Positions 1 through 9,162 are shown, counted from the first letter of the stretch. The stretch: DNA of 64,000 nucleotides from Hymenobacter cellulosivorans (GCF_022919135.1 NZ_CP095049.1:2422501-2486500); one strand, 5' to 3'. Notes: a model not told the origin generated them from the sequence alone. Made by a program: numbers and translations.

Positions 1-1224
1 GGCCATTTGCTGATGCGTAACCAGCTACTAAGCTTCAAGGAAGTAGATATGGAGTGTGTGGATGTGGATTTCAGTACGCCATTGGAGCCTGCTGAAAGCA
101 TTACCCCGCTGCCGGAGCCCGACGAGTACCGGGAGCTAAACCAGGCCCTGAGCCTGGCGTTGTTTGACTACATGCGCAAGGCCCGCACCCGCGGCTTCGT
201 GCTCAGCCTCAGTGGCGGGGCCGACTCCTGCATGTGCGCCGTGGGCGTGGCCGAAATGGTGCGTCTGGGCACCCAGGAAATCGGGACGGCCGAATTTATG
301 CGCCGCTCCGGCTGCTTTACCGCCGACGATATTGCCCGTATTGCTGGCCCGGCCGAGCCTCAACCTGACCAGGCCGCACCTGGGCCGAAAGACGCCTCGC
401 ACAGCCGGCCTGATGCCGAGCAGCAGCGGCGGCAGCAAGAAATCACCGGCCACCTGCTCACCTGCGCCTATCAGGGCACCGTCAACTCTTCCGACGACAC
501 CTTCAACTCGGCCAAAGAGCTGGCCGACTCCATTGGGGCCGTGTTCTACAACTGGGGCATTGATGAGGAAGTAACCGGCTACGTGGGCAAGATTGAGCAC
601 GCCCTGGGCCGGGAGCTGACCTGGAAAACCGACGATTTGGCGCTGCAGAACATTCAGGCCCGGGTGCGCGCCCCTGCCATCTGGCTGCTGGCCAACGTGC
701 AGAATGCCTTGCTCATCACCACATCTAACCGCTCGGAGGCCTCGGTGGGCTACTGCACCATGGACGGCGACACAGCCGGCAGTATCTCGCCCATTGCCGG
801 CGTCGATAAGGACTTCGTGAAAAAGTGGCTGCGCTGGGCCGAAACCGAGCTCAACTACCCCGGCCTGCGCCACGTGAATGCTTTGCAGCCCACGGCCGAA
901 CTGCGGCCCCAGGAAGACAAGCAAACCGACGAGCGGGATTTGATGCCCTACATTCTGCTCAACCGCATCGAGCGGCTGGCTTTCTACAACCGCCTGAGCC
1001 CGCAGCAGGTGTACGCCACGCTGCTGCAGGAGGAGAAGGACACGGACCCCGAGCAGCTCAAAACCTACGTGAAGCGCTTCTATTCGCTTTGGTCGCGCAA
1101 CCAGTGGAAGCGGGAGCGGTTTGCCCCGGCCTTCCACCTCGACGACTACAACGTAGATCCCCGCTCGTGGCTGCGCTTCCCGATTTTGAGCGGCGGCTTC
1201 ACCCAGGAGCTCAACAGCCTGTAG
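1..1224 (+). CDS. nadE: Glutamine-dependent NAD+ synthetase, 3' part (5' end outside window)
   Basis: Makes NAD+ from deamido-NAD+, ATP and an amide nitrogen in the cytoplasm. The frame is already open at base 1, so the gene starts upstream. The first ~40 residues (around LLSFKEVDMECVDVDF) look like the tail of the N-terminal nitrilase-type glutaminase domain, so this is the long two-domain form. The synthetase domain follows, with the ATP-pyrophosphatase P-loop LSLSGGADSC and later the TSNRSEASVGYCTMDGDTAG region typical of NadE. A long insertion after the P-loop is usual in Bacteroidota versions. The gene ends 72 bases before the lgt ATG, so the two may be co-transcribed. The TTG and ATG codons near base 7 are internal, not starts. 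The assignment is firm; only the missing 5' part limits it. Confidence 0.93.
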   Translation, partial: GHLLMRNQLLSFKEVDMECVDVDFSTPLEPAESITPLPEPDEYRELNQALSLALFDYMRKARTRGFVLSLSGGADSCMCAVGVAEMVRLGTQEIGTAEFMRRSGCFTADDIARIAGPAEPQPDQAAPGPKDASHSRPDAEQQRRQQEITGHLLTCAYQGTVNSSDDTFNSAKELADSIGAVFYNWGIDEEVTGYVGKIEHALGRELTWKTDDLALQNIQARVRAPAIWLLANVQNALLITTSNRSEASVGYCTMDGDTAGSISPIAGVDKDFVKKWLRWAETELNYPGLRHVNALQPTAELRPQEDKQTDERDLMPYILLNRIERLAFYNRLSPQQVYATLLQEEKDTDPEQLKTYVKRFYSLWSRNQWKRERFAPAFHLDDYNVDPRSWLRFPILSGGFTQELNSL

Positions 1225-1296
1225 GCGTTTGGAGGCCGGGTGTGCGGCATTCAGGCAGCATTGCGTACTTTCGGGGCCAATACTTTTCTTTCGTGT

Positions 1297-2304
1297 ATGA
1301 GCCTGCTTGCCTATATCACCTGGGACGTGTCGCCCATTATTGCCCAAATCGGCCCACTGACGCTGCGCTGGTACGGGCTGCTGTTCATGTCGGGCTTCGT
1401 TGTGGGCACGTTCGTGCTGTCGCACATCTACAAGTCGGAGGGAGTGCGCCCGAGCTGGGTCGATGTGATTACTATCTACATGCTTGTGGGCACGATAGTA
1501 GGTGCCCGGCTAGGCCACTGCTTGTTTTACGACCCCAAATACTACCTGGCCAACCCCCTGGATATTCTCAAAATCTGGGAAGGTGGGCTGGCTAGTCATG
1601 GCGCGACCATCGGAATTTTGCTGGCCTGCTGGCTTTTTGCTCGCAACAACAAGTTCGATTACCTCTGGGTGCTCGACCGGATTGTGATTGTAGTGGCCAT
1701 TGGCGGCGCCTTGATCCGGCTGGGCAACCTGATGAACTCCGAGATTGTGGGGCAGCCCACTGATAAGCCCTGGGCTTTCGTGTTCCCGCGCGACACCGAG
1801 CACCTGCAGCCCGCCCGCCCGGGTGAGACCCTGCCCGCCGGCGCCCTGTACGTGGAGCGCAAAATGCAGGCCGATGGCAAAGTAGGTATTGAAACCCATC
1901 CGGCCAGCTATACCCCCACGGCCACAACAGAGGTAGCGGTGCCCCGCCACCCCACCCAGCTCTATGAGTCGGTATTCTGCATCCTGCTGCTTACGTTGCT
2001 GTACGCTCTGTGGAACCGCACCAAGGACCGTACTCCGCGCGGCCTCTTATTCGGGCTGTTCGTGGTTATTTTGTTTACTCAACGCTTCCTGGGCGAATTC
2101 CTGAAGGAAGACCAGGGCGGCTGGGACCGTACCATGATGGACGCTACCCACCTGAACCTGGGGCAGCTGCTGAGCATTCCGCTGATTTTGGTCGGTATCT
2201 GGGTGCTGTGGCGAGCTGGCAAAGATCCGCACAACCCCTACGGCTACGCCCCGCGCGACTTAGGGCAGGAGGAAGAAACCAAGCCGGTAGCCCGGGCCCG
2301 GTAA
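1297..2304 (+). CDS. lgt: Prolipoprotein diacylglyceryl transferase
   Basis: Inner-membrane enzyme that moves diacylglycerol from phosphatidylglycerol to the lipobox Cys of prolipoproteins. The protein is 335 aa and multi-spanning. Recognisable blocks are RWYGLLFMSGF near the N-terminus, the WEGGLASHGATIG segment with the conserved His-Gly, the RLGNLMNSEIVGQPTD block (Arg, Asn and Glu of the signature), and HPTQLYES before the last helices. A hydrophilic insertion of about 40 residues (EHLQPARPGETLP onward) sits between the signature and HPTQLYES. The ATG at 1297 is chosen because it begins the usual MSLLAYITWD start; the frame is open to a GTG at 1240 but those residues do not look native. 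TACTTTCG at 1266-1273 resembles a Bacteroidota -7 element. The window holds several lipoproteins that would be substrates. Confidence 0.95.
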   Translation: MSLLAYITWDVSPIIAQIGPLTLRWYGLLFMSGFVVGTFVLSHIYKSEGVRPSWVDVITIYMLVGTIVGARLGHCLFYDPKYYLANPLDILKIWEGGLASHGATIGILLACWLFARNNKFDYLWVLDRIVIVVAIGGALIRLGNLMNSEIVGQPTDKPWAFVFPRDTEHLQPARPGETLPAGALYVERKMQADGKVGIETHPASYTPTATTEVAVPRHPTQLYESVFCILLLTLLYALWNRTKDRTPRGLLFGLFVVILFTQRFLGEFLKEDQGGWDRTMMDATHLNLGQLLSIPLILVGIWVLWRAGKDPHNPYGYAPRDLGQEEETKPVARAR

Positions 2305-2313
2305 CATCTCACT

Positions 2314-2359
2314 AAAGCAAAGGAGGCCGATTCAGCAGTGAATCGGCCTCCTTTGCTTT
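2314..2359. terminator. Bidirectional hairpin terminator between convergent genes
   Basis: A perfect 20-bp stem (2314-2333 with 2340-2359) closes a 6-base loop. The arms begin AAAGC and end GCTTT, so each strand ends in a short T-rich tract. It lies between lgt (plus) and the propeller lipoprotein (minus), which converge here. Confidence 0.85.
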
Positions 2360-2376
2360 ATAACTAACCTGACGAG

Positions 2377-3276
2377 TTAGAGCGAGTACTCGTAGATATT
2401 GCCTTCCTCGGTGCTGATGAAGAGCTTGTTGTTGTCGTCTTTGTGGAAGACAATGCCTTCGGTCTGGCCGGCGCCTTTCAGGGAAATCCGGCGAGGCGTA
2501 GCTTTCAACGCAGCTTCGAAGCTGTTGCCTTCCAGCATGAATAGTTCCTCGCGGGCCAGCAGGGCAATGCGGTGCCCATCGGAGCTAACGTCGGCGCCGG
2601 TTACTTCGCCGGCAATGGCCAGTTTGGTCAGCAGGCGGGCCTTTTGGTTGCCGGGCTGGTCGGAGAGGGTGTAAACCTTGCTAGTTTGGCGTGCGCCCCG
2701 GTCTTTGGTAAACAGGTACAGCTTGCCGCCGTACCAGAGCGAGGCCTCACAGTCGAAGTTGCGCTCCTTTTTGCCGGGGGGAAAGGCCGTCTGGTCGGCG
2801 TAGCTGAAGTTGGACCGGCTCAGGTCCTGGGAATTCGACGCGGGGTTAATGCGGTACACGACCAGGTCGCTGCGGCTGTTGTTGTTGTTGCCGGCGTCGA
2901 CGATGAAGATATTGCCTTTGTCGTCCTGGGCCAGGCTTTCCCAGTCCACGTTGGAAAAGGGCAGCGTCGATTTGCCCAGCAGGCGGCCCGTCATGTCAAT
3001 CTTGTAAAGCACCGGCTGGTTGCCCGCGTCGGCGTGGGTGTAGAAGGTGCCGGCCGTTTCGGCCCGGGCCAGGCCCGAGCTTTCGGGCACACCGCCGTTG
3101 AGGGCACCTACCTTGCGCAGGCCCGGAATGCTGCTCTCAATGAGGTTGTTTTCCAGGCTTTCCTGTTTGTCCTTTTTCTTGCCGCCCTTGCCCTTTTTGT
3201 CGTCGTTCTGAGCTTCGGAGCAACTGGTGGAAAACAAGATGACGGATAACGAGGCCGATAGCAGAAGAAGGCGCAT
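2377..3276 (-). CDS. Predicted beta-propeller lipoprotein (SdiA-regulated-like)
   Basis: A 299-aa predicted lipoprotein. The signal peptide ends in FSTSC, a good lipobox with Cys about residue 19. It is followed by a very Lys-rich linker (DDKKGKGGKKKDKQ). The rest has repeated strand patterns such as GKSTLPFSNVDWESLAQDD, GNIFIVDAGNN and AGQTEGIVFHKDDNNKLFIS, which resemble the calcium-dependent phosphotriesterase/SdiA-regulated group of six-bladed propellers. No catalytic assignment is possible from sequence alone. It is probably anchored in the outer or inner membrane facing the periplasm. The basic linker is unusual and may act as a flexible tether. A hairpin terminator separates it from the upstream yidD gene. 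Confidence 0.7.
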   Translation of the reverse strand: MRLLLLSASLSVILFSTSCSEAQNDDKKGKGGKKKDKQESLENNLIESSIPGLRKVGALNGGVPESSGLARAETAGTFYTHADAGNQPVLYKIDMTGRLLGKSTLPFSNVDWESLAQDDKGNIFIVDAGNNNNSRSDLVVYRINPASNSQDLSRSNFSYADQTAFPPGKKERNFDCEASLWYGGKLYLFTKDRGARQTSKVYTLSDQPGNQKARLLTKLAIAGEVTGADVSSDGHRIALLAREELFMLEGNSFEAALKATPRRISLKGAGQTEGIVFHKDDNNKLFISTEEGNIYEYSL

Positions 3277-3293
3277 GCGAGAAAGAAATATGG

Positions 3294-3325
3294 CTGAAAA
3301 AAAGCCTTTACCGGCGGGTAAAGGC
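3294..3325 (-). terminator. Rho-independent terminator after yidD
   Basis: A 9-bp stem (3304-3312 with 3317-3325) and 4-base loop are followed, on the minus strand, by a run of seven T (plus-strand A7 at 3297-3303). It lies 36 bases past the yidD stop. Confidence 0.8.
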
Positions 3326-3360
3326 GTGAAAAGGAAGTAGCGTATACGCAGCTGCCGCGC

Positions 3361-3582
3361 TTAAGGTACGGGGTCGAAGCCGTGGCCGCCCAAGGGATGG
3401 CAGCGGCTGATGCGGCGCAAAGCCAGCCGCCCGCCCCGCCACGGGCCGTACTTCTGCACGGCCTCGGCCGCGTAGGCCGAGCAGGTGGGCTGGTAGCGGC
3501 AGCTGGGCGGCGTCAGGGGCGAAATCAGGTTGCGGTACACCCAGATCAGGCCCAGCAACAGCTGACGGAAAAGGTAGGACAT
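3361..3582 (-). CDS. yidD: Membrane protein insertion efficiency factor YidD
   Basis: A 73-aa protein of the YidD family, a small membrane-associated factor that helps YidC-dependent insertion of inner-membrane proteins. The whole family signature is visible: a hydrophobic amphipathic N-terminus ([20 protein letters not shown]), then the three-Cys pattern [12 protein letters not shown] and [16 protein letters not shown] at the C-terminus. Length is normal for the family. It is not next to rnpA or yidC here; it is divergent from the S46 peptidase and followed by its own terminator, so it is probably monocistronic. Confidence 0.95.
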   Translation of the reverse strand: MSYLFRQLLLGLIWVYRNLISPLTPPSCRYQPTCSAYAAEAVQKYGPWRGGRLALRRISRCHPLGGHGFDPVP

Positions 3583-3627
3583 GGGCGAAGATACAGCAGG
3601 GTGGGAGAAGCGGGCCGCGGACCGGTC

Positions 3628-3661
3628 TTGGCGAGAACCGAACCGTCTTTTCGTAAGTTTG
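3628..3661 (+). promoter_or_regulatory. Candidate Bacteroidota-type promoter for the S46 peptidase
   Basis: TAAGTTTG at 3654-3661 matches the Bacteroidota -7 consensus TAnnTTTG exactly, and a TTG at 3628-3630 could be the -33 element, though the 23-base spacer is longer than the usual ~19. It lies about 60 bases before the peptidase ATG. Confidence 0.45.
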
Positions 3662-3722
3662 ACTCAGTAAACAACCTGGGCTACGGTTCGGGTTTCCCTT
3701 TCACTCTCTCCCTTTTCCACCC

Positions 3723-6044
3723 ATGGTACAAAAACTCTGGGCCAAGGTACTGCTGCTGGCGCTCTTGCTGCCGGCCGTGGCCCGCGCCGACGAAGGTATG
3801 TGGTTACCGCTCTACGTAAAGCGGCTCAACTACGCCGACATGCAGAAAAAAGGCCTCAAGCTGACGGCCGAAGAAATCTACGACGTCAATAATTCCAGCC
3901 TCAAGGACGCCATTGTGCAGCTCGGCGGCTTCTGCACCGGCGAGTTTGTGAGCAGCCAGGGCCTGCTGCTGACCAACCACCACTGCGGCTACGACGCCAT
4001 CCAGACCCACAGCACGCCGGAAAACAACATCCTGGAAAAAGGCTTTTTCGCCACTACCAAGAGCGAGGAGAAAACCAATCCGGGTTTGTTCGTCGATATT
4101 CTGGTGCGCATGGAAGACGTGACGGGCAAGGTGCTCGAAGGCATTACGCCCCAGACTTCGGAAGTAGAGCGCGCCGTGCTGATTCAGAAGCGGCAGAAGG
4201 AAATGGCCGATGCCGCCAAGGAAAACGGGCAGTACGTGGCCTACGTGCGCGACTTTTTTGCCGGCAACGAGTACTACCTCTTCGTGTACCAGCGCTTCGG
4301 CGACGTGCGCCTGGTGGGTGCCCCGCCGGAAGCCATTGGCAAATTCGGCGGCGACACCGACAACTGGGAGTGGCCCCGCCACACCGGCGACTTCTCGATG
4401 TTCCGGGTGTACGCCGACAAGAACAATAAGCCTACCGCCGGCCCCCAGGCCGACAACGTGCCCTACGTACCCAAGAAGCACCTGCCCGTGAGCTTGCAGG
4501 GCGTGAATGAAGGCGACTTTGCCATGGTCTTCGGCTTTCCCGGCCGCACCCAGCGCTTCTTGCCCGCCGCCGGTCTGCAAATGACCTTGGACCAAAGCAA
4601 CCCGGCCCGCATCAAGCTGCGTGACACCCGGCTCAAGCTCTGGAAAGAGGATTCGGACGCCAACCCGGCTATTCGCCTCAAGTACGCTTCCAAGTACGCC
4701 AGCATTGCCAACTACTGGAAGTATTTCATCGGGCAGAACGAGGGTATGAAGCGCCTCAAAACCGTAGACCAAAAGAAAGCCGAGGAAGCCTCCCTCATGC
4801 AGTGGATTGCCGCCGACGCCTCGCGGGGCCAGAACTACGGTTCGGCCCTGAACGACATCAACCAAGCCTACGCCGGCCTGCGCGACTATAACCTGAGTTC
4901 GGTATATGTAAACGAAGCAGCCTATGGCACCGAAATCGTGGCCTTTGCCGCCCGTTTGGCCCCGCTGTATGCCACCCTCAAAGACCCCAAAGCCGACAAA
5001 GCCGCTGTGCAGAAGGCTACGGCCGATTTGAAGGACGTTGTAGCCGAGCACTTCAAGGACTACAACGCCCCGACCGATAAGAAGGTCTTTGCCGCGCTGA
5101 TGCAGCTCTACGCCACCGACGTGCCCAAGGCCCAGCAGCCCGACGTATTTCAGACCGTGCAGAAGCAATACGGCGGCTCCATGCAGAAGTACGCCGACTA
5201 CGTGTTTGCCAACTCCTTCCTGACCTCGAAAGCCAAGACTGAAGCCTTCCTGGCCGCGCCCACACTGGCCAAGCTGGAAGCCGACCCGGGCTTTAAAACC
5301 TGGAATTCGGTGTACACCAACTACACCCAGAACATTCTGCCGAAAATGCAGGCTAACCAGGCCACCCTGGCCCGGGCCAACCGCGCCTACGTAGCCGCCC
5401 TGCGGGCCAAGAATACCGACAAGGTGTACTCGCCCGACGCCAACTCCACCCTGCGCCTGAGCTACGGCACCGTGCGCGACTATTCGCCCCGCGACGCCGT
5501 GGACTACAAGTACTACACCACCGCCCAGGGTATCTTGGATAAGGAAGATCCCACCAACCCCGAATTTGTGGTGCCGGCCAAGGAGAGTCAGCTGTTGCAA
5601 GCCAAGGACTACGGCCGCTTCGCCGATAAGGACGGCACCCTGCACGTGGCCTTCACCACCGACAACGACATCACCGGCGGCAACTCCGGCTCCCCGGTTA
5701 TCAACGGCCGTGGCGAGCTGATCGGCATTGCCTTCGACGGCAACTGGGAAGCCATGACCGGCGACCTGGCCTACGACAAAGACCTGAAGCGCTGCATCAA
5801 CGTGGACATTCGCTACGTGCTCTGGTGCGTGGAAAAGCTCGGCGGCGGCAAGGCCCTGGTCGACGAAATGACCATCGTCAACAACGGCCCGAACCCCGGT
5901 GTGGGCCCGCAGGGCAGCGGCTCGGCCATGCTCAACCAGCTCGGCGACGTGGACAAGATGAAGGTGAAAACCGACGACGGGCAGAAGACCAAGATCAAGA
6001 AGAAAAAAGGCAAGGAGAAAGAGGAAGCCGCAGCGGGGATGTAA
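3723..6044 (+). CDS. S46 family dipeptidyl peptidase (DPP7/DPP11 type)
   Basis: A 773-aa periplasmic serine exopeptidase that removes dipeptides from the N-terminus of oligopeptides. The signal peptide is residues 1 to about 22 (cut after AVARA). The catalytic His is in LLTNHHCGYDA (H86/H87), the Asp probably D223 in PRHTGDF, and the nucleophile S655 in GGNSGSPV. The residue 18 positions after the Ser is G673 (in AFDGNWE). In studied enzymes Gly at this place goes with DPP7-like preference for hydrophobic P1 residues, and Arg with DPP11 preference for acidic ones. The C-terminus is an unusual Lys-rich tail (KTKIKKKKGKEKEE) and there is no T9SS sorting domain, which fits a periplasmic enzyme. 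A terminator follows directly. Confidence 0.93.
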   Translation: MVQKLWAKVLLLALLLPAVARADEGMWLPLYVKRLNYADMQKKGLKLTAEEIYDVNNSSLKDAIVQLGGFCTGEFVSSQGLLLTNHHCGYDAIQTHSTPENNILEKGFFATTKSEEKTNPGLFVDILVRMEDVTGKVLEGITPQTSEVERAVLIQKRQKEMADAAKENGQYVAYVRDFFAGNEYYLFVYQRFGDVRLVGAPPEAIGKFGGDTDNWEWPRHTGDFSMFRVYADKNNKPTAGPQADNVPYVPKKHLPVSLQGVNEGDFAMVFGFPGRTQRFLPAAGLQMTLDQSNPARIKLRDTRLKLWKEDSDANPAIRLKYASKYASIANYWKYFIGQNEGMKRLKTVDQKKAEEASLMQWIAADASRGQNYGSALNDINQAYAGLRDYNLSSVYVNEAAYGTEIVAFAARLAPLYATLKDPKADKAAVQKATADLKDVVAEHFKDYNAPTDKKVFAALMQLYATDVPKAQQPDVFQTVQKQYGGSMQKYADYVFANSFLTSKAKTEAFLAAPTLAKLEADPGFKTWNSVYTNYTQNILPKMQANQATLARANRAYVAALRAKNTDKVYSPDANSTLRLSYGTVRDYSPRDAVDYKYYTTAQGILDKEDPTNPEFVVPAKESQLLQAKDYGRFADKDGTLHVAFTTDNDITGGNSGSPVINGRGELIGIAFDGNWEAMTGDLAYDKDLKRCINVDIRYVLWCVEKLGGGKALVDEMTIVNNGPNPGVGPQGSGSAMLNQLGDVDKMKVKTDDGQKTKIKKKKGKEKEEAAAGM

Positions 6045-6070
6045 GCCCAAAATAGTTTCAACGAGCCCCA

Positions 6071-6104
6071 AAGGCCCCGGCGCACTGTGCGTCGGGGCCT
6101 TTTT
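6071..6104 (+). terminator. Rho-independent terminator after the S46 peptidase
   Basis: A 14-bp GC-rich stem (6071-6084 with 6088-6101, one G-T pair) ends in five T at 6100-6104, 27 bases past the stop codon. Confidence 0.85.
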
Positions 6105-6196
6105 GCTGGGAGCCGGAAAATAGCGGGCCCGACATGCTTTATTTTACCTGAACATTGAAGTACTTAGGGAGCTAAAAAACTGTTAGCCCGCAGCCT

Positions 6197-7051
6197 ATGC
6201 TAAAAATCTACTCTATCCTAAGTGTCTTATTGCTTTCCTCCCCGCTGGCCTTCGGGCAAGGCAACGGACCCGGCACCCGCGGGGCCCGCGCTGCTGCCCT
6301 GGGCAATGCCTCCGTAACGCTGACCGACGTATGGTCCGTTGGCAACAACGTGGCGGGCCTGGGCCAGGTCACGAGTCCGGCCGTGGGTTTCTATGCCGAA
6401 AACCGCTACCTGAGCCGGGCCCTGAACACGGCCGTGCTGGCGGCCGCTCTGCCTATCGGCCCCACCACCGACGGTAAGGCAACGCACGGCGTAGTGGGCT
6501 TCGAGGCCCAGCGCTTCGGCGACAAACTGTATTCCGAGCAGCGCCTGGGGGCCGGCTACGGCTACCGCGGCAGCCTGATTAGCGTGGGGGCCCGCTTCGA
6601 TGTGCTGCAGGTCAGCATCGAAGGGCTGGGCAGTAAGCGCGCCGTGGCGGTTTCCTTAGGCGGGCAAGCCGAAGTCCTGCCTCAAAAGCTGTATTTCGGG
6701 GCTTACCTCTACAATCTGAACCAGGCCAAACTAGCCGAATACCAGAACGAGCGGGTACCCACGGTGCTCAAGGCCGGCCTCTCGTTTCGGCCCACCGAGA
6801 AGGTGATGCTCAACGCCGAAACCGAGAAGGATGTAGACCAGGCCGCCGATTTTAAGGCCGGTATCGAGTACCAGGTTGTTGAATCCTTGGCCGTGCGCGG
6901 CGGTTTCTCCACGCTCAGCCGCCAGACTACCGGCGGGGTGGGGCTGCGGGCCGGGCAGTTCCGGTTTGACTACGCGGCGGCCTGGCACACCGCGCTGGGC
7001 CTGAGTCAGCACCTGGCCATTGGCGTGCAGCTTAACCGGGCCGCCAAATGA
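6197..7051 (+). CDS. PorV/PorQ-like outer-membrane beta-barrel protein
   Basis: A 284-aa predicted outer-membrane protein. It has a signal peptide cut after PLAFG or AFGQ, then the RGARAAALGNASVTLTDVWSVGNNVAGL segment that marks the PorV/PorQ group of FadL-like barrels. Alternating strands follow, ending in a terminal-strand-like GVQLNRAAK. PorV proteins shuttle or anchor T9SS cargo, but this short form paired with a helix-hairpin-helix protein is a separate, widespread and poorly characterised arrangement. Its stop codon overlaps the next start in an ATGA, so the two are translationally coupled and probably work together. Membership of the group is fairly sure; the function is inference. Confidence 0.75.
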   Translation: MLKIYSILSVLLLSSPLAFGQGNGPGTRGARAAALGNASVTLTDVWSVGNNVAGLGQVTSPAVGFYAENRYLSRALNTAVLAAALPIGPTTDGKATHGVVGFEAQRFGDKLYSEQRLGAGYGYRGSLISVGARFDVLQVSIEGLGSKRAVAVSLGGQAEVLPQKLYFGAYLYNLNQAKLAEYQNERVPTVLKAGLSFRPTEKVMLNAETEKDVDQAADFKAGIEYQVVESLAVRGGFSTLSRQTTGGVGLRAGQFRFDYAAAWHTALGLSQHLAIGVQLNRAAK

Positions 7052-9162
7052 AACGGGTTTTCTTGTCTGTAGCGGCGTTGGCCCTGCTGCTGGCTGCCCG
7101 TTCCGTACGGGGCCAGGAATACGTGCGCCCACCTGCCGACCTCGACCGGCTGGTGCAGGAGCTCTTCGCTGAAATTCAGAGTGACCAGGTGCCGTACGAG
7201 GACCTCTACGAAACCCTGCTGCTGTATTACCAGACGCCGCTCAACCTGAACACGGCCACCCGCGAAGAGCTGCGGGCCTTGCTGTTGCTGTCGGAAACCC
7301 AAATTACGGCCTTGCTCGACCACCGCGCGGCCCAGGGCAACCTCATCAGTCTGTATGAGCTGCAAAGCGTGGAAGGCTTCGATTTGCGCACCATTTACCG
7401 GGTGTCGCCCTTCGTGGCGGTGCAAAGCAATGCCGGCAACGCGGCCCGCGGCCCGTTGTGGAAGCGAATTGCTCAAGAAGAAAACAACGCCCTATTCGTG
7501 CGTTACGAGCGGGTACTGCAAGACCGGCAAGGCTACGCCGCTCCCGATACGACTAGCACCGGCCGTCCCGCCAGTCGCTACCTAGGCTCCCCGGACAAAT
7601 TGCTGGTGCGCTACCGCGTCAGTCATCAGCGCGACTTTAGTTTGGGCATCACGGCCGAAAAAGATGCCGGTGAGCCGTTGGTTTGGAGCCCGGGCACCCG
7701 CCGCTACGGTGCCGATTTTTACTCCGGCCACTTCGTGCTCCAGGAGCGGGGCAAGCTAAAAACGCTGGCTCTGGGCGACTATCAGCTGCAGTTCGGGCAG
7801 GGCTTGCTGGTTTCCTCAGGCCTGCAGGTGGGCAAGGGCGCGGAAACCATCACCACCATCCGACGCAGTAGCCTGGGTGTGCGGCCGTATTCCTCGGTGC
7901 TGGAAAGCACGTTTTTCCGCGGGGCCGCGGCCACCTTTAATCTGACTTCCACACTGCGGGCCTCGGCCTTTGTGTCGCGCAAGCGGGTGGATGCTAACGT
8001 GCAAACCGCTACCGACTCCCTGGCCGAGTTCGACGAGTTTTCCTCGGGCTTCCTGATTACGGGGTTTCACCGCACGGCTAACGAACTGGCCAACCGCCAG
8101 GCTCTGCGCGAAACCATCGGGGGCGGCAACCTGACCTATACCAGCCGCAGCAGTAACTTCAGCGCGGGCCTCACCGCCGTCGATACCCATTTCGACAAGC
8201 CTTTGCAGCGCCAGCCCGAAGTATATAATGCCTTCGAATTCAGGGGTAAGCACAACCTGGCTATTGGCGTCAACTACAGCTACGTCATTCGCAACATCAT
8301 CCTGTTTGGCGAAACGGCCCGCTCCAGCAGCGGCGGTATTGGTACGGTGAATGGCCTGCTGGCCAGCCTAGCAACCAATGTGGATGTGTCGATGCTGTAC
8401 CGCAACTACGCCCGCGACTTTCACACGTTCTATGGCAACGCCTTGAGCGAAAATACCCGTAATATCAATGAGAAAGGGTTATACGTGGGGCTGAAAGTGC
8501 GGCCCGTGTCGCGCTGGGAAGTATCGGCTTATTACGACCAGTTCAGCTTCCCGTGGCTCAAGTTTCAGGCCGGCACGCCCACCGAGGGCCACGACTGGCT
8601 GGTGCGGGTGACCTTCTCACCGTCCAAAACCAGCCTGCTCTACGCCCAGATCCGCAACCGGGTAAAAGAGTACGATGTGGCCACGGCACCCGGCCGCAAC
8701 CTGCCGCTGACAGCTCCCACCCAGCGCCGCAGCCTGCTCTTGTTCTACGACACCAGCCCCACGCTGATTCTGAGCTTGCGCACCCGTTTGCAGGGTACCC
8801 ACTACCGCGAAGACGACGGGCCGCAACGCACTGGCTACGTGCTGGCCCAGGACGCTTCCGTGAAAATCGGGCGGGTGCTCCAACTTAGCGGCCGCTACGC
8901 CCTGTTCGATACCGATGATTTCGATACTCGCCAGTACGTGTTTGAGCAGGATGTGCTGTACGCTTTTTCGGTCCCGGCCCTCAGCGGGCAGGGCACCCGC
9001 GCCTACGTTATTGCCGAAGTGAAGTGCTCGAAGCACCTGACGCTGTGGCTGCGCTACGCCGAAACGCACTACCGCCACCAAACCACGGTCGGCTCGGGGC
9101 TGGAGGAGCTGCAGGGGCCGCGCCGTTCGGAGGTGAAGGTGCAGGCCCGCTACCGGTTTTAA
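7048..9162 (+). CDS. Helix-hairpin-helix domain plus outer-membrane beta-barrel protein
   Basis: A 704-aa protein with a signal peptide (residues 1 to ~23, ending RGQ). A ComEA-like helix-hairpin-helix region lies at about residues 65-120 (PLNLNTATREELRALLLL ... LYELQSVEGFDLRTIYRV). About 550 residues of alternating aromatic beta-strands follow, ending in the barrel-like KVQARYRF. The HhH fold normally binds DNA backbone non-specifically, and ComEA uses it during DNA uptake, but here it is fused to what looks like a large outer-membrane barrel. The start overlaps the stop of the PorV/PorQ-like gene by 4 bases. A role in DNA capture or in T9SS-linked surface assembly is inference; the HhH could also act in protein contacts. 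Confidence 0.72.
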   Translation: MKRVFLSVAALALLLAARSVRGQEYVRPPADLDRLVQELFAEIQSDQVPYEDLYETLLLYYQTPLNLNTATREELRALLLLSETQITALLDHRAAQGNLISLYELQSVEGFDLRTIYRVSPFVAVQSNAGNAARGPLWKRIAQEENNALFVRYERVLQDRQGYAAPDTTSTGRPASRYLGSPDKLLVRYRVSHQRDFSLGITAEKDAGEPLVWSPGTRRYGADFYSGHFVLQERGKLKTLALGDYQLQFGQGLLVSSGLQVGKGAETITTIRRSSLGVRPYSSVLESTFFRGAAATFNLTSTLRASAFVSRKRVDANVQTATDSLAEFDEFSSGFLITGFHRTANELANRQALRETIGGGNLTYTSRSSNFSAGLTAVDTHFDKPLQRQPEVYNAFEFRGKHNLAIGVNYSYVIRNIILFGETARSSSGGIGTVNGLLASLATNVDVSMLYRNYARDFHTFYGNALSENTRNINEKGLYVGLKVRPVSRWEVSAYYDQFSFPWLKFQAGTPTEGHDWLVRVTFSPSKTSLLYAQIRNRVKEYDVATAPGRNLPLTAPTQRRSLLLFYDTSPTLILSLRTRLQGTHYREDDGPQRTGYVLAQDASVKIGRVLQLSGRYALFDTDDFDTRQYVFEQDVLYAFSVPALSGQGTRAYVIAEVKCSKHLTLWLRYAETHYRHQTTVGSGLEELQGPRRSEVKVQARYRF

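Noticed and set aside
3804..6071. Long open frame on the minus strand across the S46 peptidase gene
   Set aside because: Antisense shadow of a GC-rich gene; the plus frame has signal peptide, catalytic motifs and a terminator, the minus frame shows none.
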